DNA from: Desulfobacula sp.
GTDB lineage: Bacteria > Desulfobacterota > Desulfobacteria > Desulfobacterales > Desulfobacteraceae
Direction: 5' to 3'
DNA length: 12,311 bases
Assembly: GCA_027858355.1 (NCBI GenBank)
Contig: JAQICW010000698.1
Location: forward strand, 1-12,311
The notes under the pieces are model-generated. The model saw only the letters and a program-made list of their open reading frames with translations, ran no database searches and was not told where the DNA came from. This document shows positions 6,511 to 12,311 of this stretch, piece by piece; the stretch's first letter is position 1, and each line of letters begins with the position of its first letter. The translations under genes were made by a program, and so were the position numbers.

Positions 6511-7857
6511 ATGGAAAAAAAAATAGTCATTATCGGTGCTGGACCAACAGGGTTGGGCGCTGCTTATCGCCTACAGGATCTGGGTTATCATAACTGGGAA
6601 CTGTATGAACAGAATTCTTATGTTGGTGGGCTTTCTGCTAGTTTTAGGGATAAGGATAATTATACATGGGATTTGGGTGGACATGTTCTTTTTTCCCATT
6701 ATGAACAATTTGACAGGGTTGTAGAAGAAGCACTGGGTGATCAGTATGTAAAGCATTTAAGAGAGAGCTGGATTTATCTTCTAAAAAAATGGATTCCGTA
6801 TCCTTTTCAGAATAACCTGCGCTATTTACCAGATGAAGCCTTATTTGGATGTTTATATGATCTTCATAAAATTGGTTCTGCTGAGGGTAATTCTTCAAAC
6901 TTCAAGGAATGGATTTTAAACACATTTGGTAATGGAATCGCTAAATACTTCATGATTCCATACAATGAAAAGGTATGGAGCACTGATCTTACTCAAATGT
7001 CCCATGACTGGATTTCTGAACGTATATCAGTTGTCGATTTTAAAGAAGCACTTCAGAATGTTATTTTAAAAAAAGAGGATGTGGCATGGGGCCCCAATGC
7101 ATATTTTAAATTTCCTTTAAGAGGTGGGACAGGAGAGATATTCAGAAATATTGCATCGAACTTTAAGAATAAGATTCAATTGACTAAAAAGTTGAAAACA
7201 ATTGATTTGAAAAAAAAAACAATTGAATTTCAGGATGGTTCAGAATGCAGTTATGATTACTTGATTTCTACAATACCAATCAATGTATTAATAGATAAAA
7301 TTAAAAATAAACCGACTAACATTGAAAAGAGTGTACAAAAGCTTGTTTCAACTAAAACATTGATAGTTGGATTAGGGTTTTCAAGAAAAAATGATTCAGA
7401 TAAAAACTGGGTGTATTACCCGGAAAACATAAATCCATGTTATAGGGTAACTTATTTATCTAACTATTCACCCAACAATGTTCCGGATATTAAAAAATCA
7501 TTTTCACTGATGGGTGAAATCTCATTCTCATCACAGGCCTCTGTCAGTATTGACCAGGAAGTTATTAAAATTATTAGTGGATATCAAAAAGTGGGTTTGA
7601 TAAATGAAAGCGATACTGAAAAAATCCAGAGTACTTTTGCAAAAGAGCTCAAATATTCTTATCCGGTACCAACCCTTGACCGAGACGACATTCTTTCTGA
7701 AGTGATTCCATATCTCGAAAAAAACAGTGTTTATTCCAGAGGGCGTTTTGGTTACTGGAAATATGAGATCGGAAATATGGATCACTCATTTATGCAGGGG
7801 TTTGAATTGATTGGTAGATTGTTGGTTGGAGAAAAGGAGAATATAATAAATAGCTGA
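6511..7857 (+). CDS. FAD-dependent oxidoreductase, UDP-galactopyranose mutase / protoporphyrinogen oxidase-like
   Basis: This 448-residue flavoprotein has an N-terminal dinucleotide-binding GAGPTG (9-14), Glu34 at the end of the second strand, YVGGLSASF (38-46) and DLGGHVLFSHY (54-64). The last segment is the pattern seen in UDP-galactopyranose mutases and related sugar flavoenzymes. The C-terminal region has YPVPTLDRD and, near the end, GRFGYWKYEIGNMDHS, also like the mutase group (GR.G...Y...MD). It is longer than a classical UDP-galactopyranose mutase (about 370-390 residues), and annotators often label such proteins amine oxidase or protoporphyrinogen oxidase-like. In a polysaccharide operon a role in nucleotide-sugar ring contraction or oxidation is more likely than porphyrin metabolism. 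No clear Shine-Dalgarno precedes the ATG, which lies ten bases after the glycosyltransferase stop. Confidence 0.85.
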   Translation: MEKKIVIIGAGPTGLGAAYRLQDLGYHNWELYEQNSYVGGLSASFRDKDNYTWDLGGHVLFSHYEQFDRVVEEALGDQYVKHLRESWIYLLKKWIPYPFQNNLRYLPDEALFGCLYDLHKIGSAEGNSSNFKEWILNTFGNGIAKYFMIPYNEKVWSTDLTQMSHDWISERISVVDFKEALQNVILKKEDVAWGPNAYFKFPLRGGTGEIFRNIASNFKNKIQLTKKLKTIDLKKKTIEFQDGSECSYDYLISTIPINVLIDKIKNKPTNIEKSVQKLVSTKTLIVGLGFSRKNDSDKNWVYYPENINPCYRVTYLSNYSPNNVPDIKKSFSLMGEISFSSQASVSIDQEVIKIISGYQKVGLINESDTEKIQSTFAKELKYSYPVPTLDRDDILSEVIPYLEKNSVYSRGRFGYWKYEIGNMDHSFMQGFELIGRLLVGEKENIINS

Positions 7858-7889
7858 TTGTTTAATTTGAATTCTTTATCTGTCTTAAC

Positions 7890-7905
7890 AGGAGGTCCCA
7901 GTTTG
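7890..7905 (+). promoter_or_regulatory. Perfect Shine-Dalgarno that decides the cyclase start
   Basis: AGGAGG at 7890-7895 is followed by seven bases and then TTG at 7903-7905. The upstream in-frame TTG at 7858 has only GGAGA about 17 bases away. The site lies inside the frame of the longer reading, so a sequence this good would be a coincidence if 7858 were used. Confidence 0.65.
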
Positions 7906-8571
7906 GATACAGTATGGCTTTCACATGTAATAAATGAGCACACTCCGTTGTATGGTGGTAAAAAAAACATTGAAATAAAGTTATTGAAATCAATAGATAA
8001 CGGTGATTCCTGTAACGAAAGTTTATTTGTTTTACCAGCACATGCAGGAACGCATGTCGATGTTCCGTACCATTTTATCAATGATGGGAAAAGTATAGAT
8101 AAATTTTTACCTGAAGAATGGATTTTCTCATCAATTACAGTCATTCATATTGATGTGTTGCCTGACCAGGTCATACAACCCGAGGATTTAAACATTGACC
8201 ACCATGTATCACCAGAAACGGAGATGATTTTAGTTAGGACCGGGTTTGAAAAATTCCGGGAGAAAAAAACATATTGGAGTGATAATCCAATTTTAGGAGT
8301 CGAGGCTGCGGATCAAATCATTGCATTGTTTTCGAATTTACGAGCGATTGGACTCGACTCAATCTCATTTTCTAATCCCAAATTCAGTAAAATTGGAAAA
8401 AAAGTACATCGAAAATTTTTAAGTAATAATATCTTATTGTTTGAAGATTTGTCTCTGAAGGCACTGGATCCAAAGGATAACCTTAACAAAGTGATAGCTC
8501 TTCCTCTAAGATTTTCCGGATGTGATGGTGGGCCTTGTAGTGTCCTGGGTATAATAAATAATGATATTTGA
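7903..8571 (+). CDS. Cyclase family protein (kynurenine formamidase-like metal hydrolase)
   Basis: Members hydrolyse formamides or related amides and lactones with a divalent metal; KynB is the best-known example. The signature HAGTHVDVPYHF (47-58) matches HxGTHxDxPxH exactly. Asp152 (GLDSIS), His169 and Glu181 (FEDLSLKAL) follow in the family order. Start choice: the frame opens at a TTG (7858) directly abutting the previous stop, but a perfect AGGAGG at 7890-7895 lies seven bases before another TTG at 7903. That start gives 222 residues with the conserved WLSHVINEHTPLYGG region right at the N-terminus, as in the family. Both starts are TTG. It is encoded between a sugar flavoenzyme and a UDP-xylose synthase. 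A tryptophan-degradation role is unlikely here; deformylation or lactone opening of a sugar derivative is a guess. Confidence 0.85.
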   Translation: MDTVWLSHVINEHTPLYGGKKNIEIKLLKSIDNGDSCNESLFVLPAHAGTHVDVPYHFINDGKSIDKFLPEEWIFSSITVIHIDVLPDQVIQPEDLNIDHHVSPETEMILVRTGFEKFREKKTYWSDNPILGVEAADQIIALFSNLRAIGLDSISFSNPKFSKIGKKVHRKFLSNNILLFEDLSLKALDPKDNLNKVIALPLRFSGCDGGPCSVLGIINNDI

Positions 8572-8583
8572 GGAAGGTGATAT

Positions 8584-9525
8584 ATGCATTTGAAAAAAAG
8601 ATGTCTTGTGACCGGTGGAGCTGGATTTTTAGGATCGCACTTGTGCGAATATCTCTTGAAAGAGGGTAATGAAGTTATATGTGTTGATAACTTTTATACG
8701 GGTTCAAAACAGAATGTAGTTCATCTTATGGATGACCCCTTTTTTGAAATCATCAGGCATGATATTACGTTTCCATTATTTGTGGAAGTAGATGAAATTT
8801 ATAATCTTGCATGTCCGGCATCGCCTATTCATTATCAAAATGATCCTGTTCAGACAACCAAAGTAAATGTCCATGGTTCAATAAATATGCTGGGCCTTGC
8901 AAAAAGGGTTAAAGCTAAAATATTTCAGGCTTCAACATCAGAAATTTACGGAGATCCCAATGTACATCCTCAGACTGAGAGTTACCTTGGGCATGTGAAT
9001 TGTATTGGCCCCAGATCTTGTTATGATGAAGGAAAAAGATGTGCCGAGACACTTTTTTTTGATTATCATAAGCAGCATAATCTGAATATCAGAGTTGCAC
9101 GGATTTTTAATACCTATGGGCCGAGAATGCACCCTAATGACGGACGTGTTGTTTCAAATTTTATTATTCAGGCATTAGAAGGCAAAGATATTACAATATA
9201 TGGAGATGGATCACAAACGCGGTCTTTCTGTTTTGTTGATGATCTGATCAGGGGTTTTGTAAAATTTATGGATAATAGCGAAGAATTTATCGGTCCTGTT
9301 AATCTTGGAAACCCGACGGAATTTACAATTTTGGAGTTAGCAGAAAAAATCATAACCCTAACAGAGTCAAAATCGGAAATTATTTTTCAGAAGTTACCTG
9401 TTGATGATCCCAGAAGGAGATGTCCTGACATCTCTCTTGCAAAACAAAAAATTGGCTGGGTGCCTGATGTTAATCTTGAATATGGGCTAAAGAGTACAAT
9501 AAATTATTTTAAGAATATAAAATAG
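8584..9525 (+). CDS. uxs: UDP-glucuronic acid decarboxylase (UDP-xylose synthase)
   Basis: This 313-residue extended SDR should convert UDP-glucuronate to UDP-xylose in the cytoplasm. GGAGFLG binds NAD (11-17), [12 protein letters not shown] (34-45) follows the second strand, [10 protein letters not shown] (77-86) is characteristic of this decarboxylase, STSEIYGDP (117-125) holds the catalytic Ser/Glu, and YDEGKR (147-152) holds the Tyr-Lys pair. [20 protein letters not shown] (173-192) and [15 protein letters not shown] (206-220) are near-diagnostic of the UXS group. The length is normal. The gene has a good AGGAAGGTGA ribosome site and begins twelve bases after the cyclase stop, as last gene of the operon. 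UDP-xylose may be a donor for a glycosyltransferase here or elsewhere. The UDP-glucose dehydrogenase that would make its substrate is not in the window. Confidence 0.93.
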   Translation: MHLKKRCLVTGGAGFLGSHLCEYLLKEGNEVICVDNFYTGSKQNVVHLMDDPFFEIIRHDITFPLFVEVDEIYNLACPASPIHYQNDPVQTTKVNVHGSINMLGLAKRVKAKIFQASTSEIYGDPNVHPQTESYLGHVNCIGPRSCYDEGKRCAETLFFDYHKQHNLNIRVARIFNTYGPRMHPNDGRVVSNFIIQALEGKDITIYGDGSQTRSFCFVDDLIRGFVKFMDNSEEFIGPVNLGNPTEFTILELAEKIITLTESKSEIIFQKLPVDDPRRRCPDISLAKQKIGWVPDVNLEYGLKSTINYFKNIK

Positions 9526-9639
9526 TACGATTGTGTGTTTAGCATACTTCGTGCGTGATCGGGAAAGCTAATGGGCTATCCTGGCGGGGGTTTTATATGA
9601 TTTTCCGATATTTTCCCTTCTATTTTGTGATCGAAAATG

Positions 9640-9658
9640 TTACTATATTCAATAGTAA
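9640..9658. terminator. Perfect 7-bp hairpin between convergent genes
   Basis: TTACTAT (9640-9646) and ATAGTAA (9652-9658) are exact reverse complements around the loop ATTCA. The hairpin lies in the gap between the decarboxylase and the minus-strand cysteine-cluster gene, where a bidirectional terminator is expected. No T-run follows directly on either strand and the stem is AT-rich, so terminator function is only suggested by position. Confidence 0.3.
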
Positions 9659-9699
9659 ATCCTTGATTGACAGGTTTTTTAGTTACAATTGAAGGATTT
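9657..9699. terminator. Second inverted repeat between convergent genes
   Basis: AAATCCTT (9657-9664) pairs exactly with AAGGATTT (9692-9699), and ATTG (9666-9669) with CAAT (9686-9689), with a small internal mismatch between the two helices. The loop of 16 bases includes six T residues. It overlaps the 9640-9658 hairpin by two bases. It could act as a transcript end signal for either convergent gene, though no T-run trails the stem. Confidence 0.3.
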
Positions 9700-9737
9700 G
9701 GAAAGGTATATGTAAAAACAGTCTGGACCGTCTTTGG

Positions 9738-10295
9738 TTACAGAAAAATCTTTTTTCTCTCCTGTGGAATGGAACGGGAAAGTCCCCAGTCTTCATAAAT
9801 CCGTGCATGGATCTGTTTTAGTTTTTCAGTATTTGTACCAAGAGAAAGTAATACTTCAGGAATCGTTTGGCAGTTTTCAAGAGCCAGACAGTTTGAATCC
9901 TCAAAAATTTGCGGTTCATCTTCAAAGAACCAGAACGGATAAATCCGGCAGAAATGCGGTCGGACTTCGTCGGGGAGAAGACATCCGTCAATCTCTTTAA
10001 AGATGCAGGAATCCCCATTTGTTTTGAGATCAAAATGGGTTCCATTTAAAGGGAAAATTTTATGAACTGAATCTGTCATATCCGGAAAAAGGATGGACAT
10101 CTGACTGATAAATTGAGGGGAATTGTTTCTGTGGTCCAGAGGCAATTCCCTTTTTTTGTCTTTAAGAAAACTTAAAATTCTTTCAACTTCAGGTTCTGAT
10201 ACAGGGGCTGGCAGGCCCTCATTACTTTCAGCTCTTAGGGTACAGCATGACCTGTTCATTGAATCACATTGTCCGCAAATGTTTGGATTTGTCAA
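9738..10295 (-). CDS. YkgJ family cysteine-cluster protein
   Basis: This 185-residue protein has the cysteine pattern of the YkgJ / Fe-S-oxidoreductase-like family, believed to bind zinc or an iron-sulfur cluster; its biochemical role is not known. Cysteines at 7, 10, 17 and 18 (CGQC ... SCC) form the first half and those at 97, 105 and 116 the second, ending in RPHFCRIYPFWF (112-123), a hallmark of the family. Further cysteines are at 136 and 142. No signal peptide is present. The start is a TTG (10293-10295 on the plus strand), preceded on the minus strand by GAGGT five bases away; the next Met would lose the CxxC motif, so the TTG start is preferred. It is convergent with the decarboxylase gene and unrelated to the polysaccharide locus. 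Confidence 0.85.
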   Translation of the reverse strand: MTNPNICGQCDSMNRSCCTLRAESNEGLPAPVSEPEVERILSFLKDKKRELPLDHRNNSPQFISQMSILFPDMTDSVHKIFPLNGTHFDLKTNGDSCIFKEIDGCLLPDEVRPHFCRIYPFWFFEDEPQIFEDSNCLALENCQTIPEVLLSLGTNTEKLKQIHARIYEDWGLSRSIPQERKKIFL

Positions 10296-10394
10296 AATGA
10301 CCTCTTTTCAATAATTAGGTTAGCTTAAATGTTTCATGGTTGGAAATGAGCAATTTGTGTGCCATTTAGAAAAGATAGAAGGGGTTATGGGGTA

Positions 10395-10544
10395 TTAAAT
10401 TTGAGGTTTCACTTGTTTAACAATAGTTTTGAATGTTTCGAAATCTATGCCGTTGTGAGATTTTCCCCGGTGGCCTGGTATTTTGTTGTCAACGGGGGAG
10501 GCATCGTTTTCGATGATTATATGTCGTAATCCAGGTTTTAACAG
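10395..10544 (-). pseudogene. Possible decayed coding remnant, unrecognised
   Basis: On the minus strand a 49-codon frame ends with TAA at 10395-10397. It has no ATG and is preceded in frame by a TGA (10545-10547), beyond which the same frame stays open for many more codons. Its last part (NKIPGHRGKSHNGIDFETFK, then IVKQVKPQI) looks more like protein than the Gln/Asn/His-rich codons further upstream. There is no start or ribosome site. The ending faintly resembles HicA-type toxin C-termini, but not enough to claim it. It may equally be a chance open frame. Confidence 0.2.
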
Positions 10545-10697
10545 TCATGGGTGATTGTGGAAAATATTGCCGTTGGTTTGCAATTGAGGAAGAATTATCC
10601 CTGTTGAATTTTGGCTCGCCGGTTTATATGTTCGCACTTGTATTGATTTTTGTGTGTCAAAATGGAGTGGCTTTGCCGCATTCTGTGAAAAACCAGT

Positions 10698-10726
10698 TTG
10701 ACATCCCAAGAAATAAAAACTAATAT
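10698..10726 (+). promoter_or_regulatory. Sigma70-like promoter of the hipBA operon
   Basis: A perfect TTGACA (10698-10703) is followed by exactly 17 bases and TAATAT (10721-10726), which matches 4 of 6 bases of the -10 consensus. TATAGT at 10724-10729 is a better hexamer but at a 20-base spacing. Transcription would start near 10733, about 40 bases before the hipB ATG at 10772. Confidence 0.6.
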
Positions 10727-10754
10727 AGTTGTTATTAAATGTTTTTAAAACTAT
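10721..10754 (+). promoter_or_regulatory. Candidate HipB operator palindromes over the -10 region
   Basis: Two inverted repeats lie at the promoter: TAATA (10721-10725) with TATTA (10733-10737), spacer 7, overlapping the -10 box; and ATAGTT (10725-10730) with AACTAT (10749-10754), spacer 18. HipB-type antitoxins autorepress by binding short palindromes near their own promoter, so either could be the operator. The sequence here is AT-rich and such repeats can arise by chance. Confidence 0.3.
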
Positions 10755-10771
10755 TTTTTTAGGTTTAAAAT

Positions 10772-11071
10772 ATGAAAAGGAAATTACCGGTTTCGATTCG
10801 TAGTGGGTTAAAAAAACTTGGCGATGATCTTAAAAAAGCTCGTCTCAGGCGGCGTTTAAAAATGAGCGTGGTTGCAGACAGGGCCGGGATAAGTCTGGAA
10901 ACATTGGCGAAAATACAAAAGGGAAACTCCGGGGTGAGTATGGGGAATTATGCTGCCGTAATATTTGCCGTAGGGCTGGGAATAAAGTGGATGGGGCTGG
11001 CAGGCATAGAAAATGATAGTATGGGGCGAATGCTGGACGAAGAACGGATACCCATGCGGGCCAGAGACTGA
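10772..11071 (+). CDS. hipB: HipB-like XRE-family antitoxin / repressor
   Basis: This 99-residue protein has one helix-turn-helix of the Cro/C1 (XRE) type at about 31-51, where MSVVADRAGISLETLAKIQK fits helices 2-3. A basic N-terminus (residues 1-30, many Lys and Arg) precedes it and a short acidic tail follows. It is expected to bind and neutralise the HipA kinase encoded two bases downstream and to repress the shared promoter. The order antitoxin-then-toxin is the normal hipBA arrangement. The ribosome site is weak (AGG eight bases before the ATG). The gene symbol is assigned on domain and context rather than close identity to the E. coli protein. Confidence 0.85.
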   Translation: MKRKLPVSIRSGLKKLGDDLKKARLRRRLKMSVVADRAGISLETLAKIQKGNSGVSMGNYAAVIFAVGLGIKWMGLAGIENDSMGRMLDEERIPMRARD

Positions 11072-11073
11072 AA

Positions 11074-12141
11074 ATGGATAAAAATATATTTGTTCACATG
11101 GATTTATCGGGAGAGACTCATTTTGTCGGACGATTGTGGTTAAAAGAGCGAAAGGGCTCTGAGAGTGCAACTTTCGAATACTCTCCTGAATGGCAGTCTT
11201 CTCCTGCTTGTTTTTCACTTGAACCGGCATTGGTTGTGGGTGAAGGAAAATATCACACAAATAAGACGCTATTCGGTTCTATTGGGGACTCAGCTCCTGA
11301 TAGATGGGGTAGAACTTTGATGGATCGCCTGGAGGCGGGGAAAGCAAGGCAAGAAGACCGCAAGGCCCGTCGGCTAACAGCCTCAGATTATTTGCTTATG
11401 GTTGATGACAGGACAAGGCAGGGCGCATTACGATTTTCAATAAAAGAGAAGGGGCCTTTTCTGGCTTCATATTCAGATATTCATATTCCGCCTTTGATTT
11501 ATCTTGGAAGGCTATTGAGCGCATCAGAAAAAATAATTAAAGGGGAAGAAATAGATCAGGATATTCGGGATATCTTTGAACCGGGATCCTCTTTGGGTGG
11601 GGCAAGGCCAAAAGCAGTTGTTTCGGATGGCAATAAACTGATGATTGCAAAATTCCCAAGTCCGAAAGATGAATGGGATGTTGAGTTATGGGAATTTTTA
11701 TCATTGCGGATGGCTCAAAAAGCAGGGATTCTTGTTCCTGATTTCCGGCTTGAAAAAGTACTGGGGAAAAATGTTTTGCTCATAGACCGGTTTGATCGAT
11801 CTAAAAATCAAATACGCATTCCGTTTTTGTCCGCCATGAGTATGCTTGGTGCTTCTGATGGTGAAGTGAGAAGTTATCTTGAAATAGCTGAATCACTTAT
11901 GGAATATGGTGCCTGTCCAGGAAGGGATTTAAAAAATCTATGGAGGCGTATAGTGTTCAATATTATGATATCAAATCTTGATGACCATTTAAGAAATCAT
12001 GGCTTTCTCTATGATGGACCAGCTGGATGGCGGTTATCGCCCATTTATGATCTTGAGCCTACTCCGTTGCATGTAAAAGCGAGATATTTGCAAACCAATC
12101 TCAATGAGAATGATCGTACCGCGTCTCTAAAACTTGCCTAG
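11074..12141 (+). CDS. hipA: HipA-like serine/threonine kinase toxin, interrupted by in-frame TAG
   Basis: HipA toxins phosphorylate a translation factor (glutamyl-tRNA synthetase in E. coli) and induce dormancy. This 355-codon frame has the N-terminal subdomain (about 1-110), a Gly/Ser-rich loop GSSLGGARPK (171-180) with candidate autophosphorylation serines, the ATP-binding Lys193 (LMIAKF), the catalytic loop NLDDHLRNH (301-309) and the metal-binding Asp326 in YDLEP. All the kinase residues are thus present. The frame ends at TAG (12139-12141), but 53 more family-like codons follow in the same frame to a TGA at 12301-12303, giving about 409 codons in all, close to normal HipA length. Only the C-terminal helical tail is cut off, so the truncated product may be unstable or inactive; readthrough or recoding is also possible. 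It starts two bases after hipB. Confidence 0.85.
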   Translation: MDKNIFVHMDLSGETHFVGRLWLKERKGSESATFEYSPEWQSSPACFSLEPALVVGEGKYHTNKTLFGSIGDSAPDRWGRTLMDRLEAGKARQEDRKARRLTASDYLLMVDDRTRQGALRFSIKEKGPFLASYSDIHIPPLIYLGRLLSASEKIIKGEEIDQDIRDIFEPGSSLGGARPKAVVSDGNKLMIAKFPSPKDEWDVELWEFLSLRMAQKAGILVPDFRLEKVLGKNVLLIDRFDRSKNQIRIPFLSAMSMLGASDGEVRSYLEIAESLMEYGACPGRDLKNLWRRIVFNIMISNLDDHLRNHGFLYDGPAGWRLSPIYDLEPTPLHVKARYLQTNLNENDRTASLKLA

Positions 12142-12303
12142 GAAGTGATTGATGAATTTGGCATAAAGATTTCAGAAGCCAGAGCAATTGTGAAAGATGT
12201 AGTCAGATCAGTTAAGGATTGGGATAAAGATGCGTTTCGTTTCGGCGCAGGCAAGCAGGAAATTGATTTCATGAGTTCTGCTTTTGAATATGATGATGTT
12301 TGA
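12142..12303 (+). pseudogene. C-terminal remainder of hipA beyond the in-frame TAG
   Basis: In the same frame as hipA, 53 codons follow the TAG without interruption and end at a TGA (12301-12303). The segment reads like the HipA C-terminus: EVIDEFGIKISEARAIVKDV, then a VKDWDK segment and the ending SSAFEYDDV. HipA proteins of this subgroup typically finish with a helix pair and an AFEHEDL-like tail. There is no ribosome site or plausible start of its own. It is best read as the 3' end of hipA, separated by a nonsense codon. Confidence 0.75.
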
Positions 12304-12311
12304 GACGGATG

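Larger units (their letters stand above)
10296..10771. other. 476-base stretch without an assigned gene
   Basis: This lies between the divergent YkgJ-family and hipB genes and must contain promoters for both. The hipB promoter is listed separately. A small perfect hairpin (CATCG-TTTT-CGATG) is at 10502-10515, and CCCCG/CGGGG arms flank about 10466-10499. A minus-strand open frame (10395-10544) may be a decayed gene and is listed separately. No RNA gene is recognisable. Confidence 0.5.

Noticed and set aside
9734..10000. An 88-codon plus-strand frame opposite the YkgJ-family gene
   Set aside because: The minus-strand reading has the full diagnostic cysteine pattern; the plus-strand frame has no domain or start signal.
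10856..11260. A 134-codon minus-strand frame opposite the hipB/hipA junction
   Set aside because: It spans two genes with clear helix-turn-helix and kinase motifs on the plus strand.
1..12311. CRISPR array, tRNA, rRNA or intact transposase genes
   Set aside because: No regularly spaced repeats, cloverleaf-type sequence or transposase motifs were seen on either strand.

Overview
The window looks like part of a surface-polysaccharide (O-antigen, capsule or exopolysaccharide) locus of a Gram-negative bacterium, followed by unrelated housekeeping and accessory genes. The mixed base composition and the YkgJ-type cysteine-cluster protein fit a moderately AT-rich deltaproteobacterium (Desulfobacterota), but this is inference; there is no rRNA or diagnostic marker in the window.

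Region A (1-335) has no gene. It holds an 11-bp direct repeat, a hairpin that would read as a terminator on the minus strand, and a candidate extended -10 promoter. Region B (336-5456, plus strand) holds a GT2 glycosyltransferase and then five tightly packed genes: an HpcH/HpaI-type aldolase, a D-2-hydroxyacid dehydrogenase, an SDR sugar-nucleotide epimerase, a HAD phosphatase and a NeuA/KdsB-like cytidylyltransferase. ATGA overlaps or gaps of 1-6 bases join the five. This reads as a make-then-activate cassette for an acidic building block: carbon-carbon bond formation, redox, dephosphorylation, then CMP activation. No PEP-dependent NeuB/KdsA-type synthase is present in the window, which is the most interesting metabolic feature.

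Region C (5661-9525, plus strand) is clearly more AT-rich. It carries a second GT2 glycosyltransferase, a FAD oxidoreductase related to UDP-galactopyranose mutase, a kynurenine-formamidase-like cyclase, and a UDP-glucuronate decarboxylase that should supply UDP-xylose. The composition step at about 5457-5660 suggests two modules of different origin joined end to end.

Region D (9526-12311) leaves the sugar locus. A YkgJ-family cysteine-cluster protein lies on the minus strand (9738-10295) and faces the decarboxylase. A 476-base stretch without a clear gene follows, which may hold a decayed reading frame. Then comes a hipBA-type toxin-antitoxin operon with a good sigma70-like promoter. The HipA kinase frame is interrupted by an in-frame TAG at 12139-12141, and 53 further family-like codons follow in the same frame up to a TGA at 12301-12303. 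HipA is therefore nonsense-truncated, read through, or recoded.
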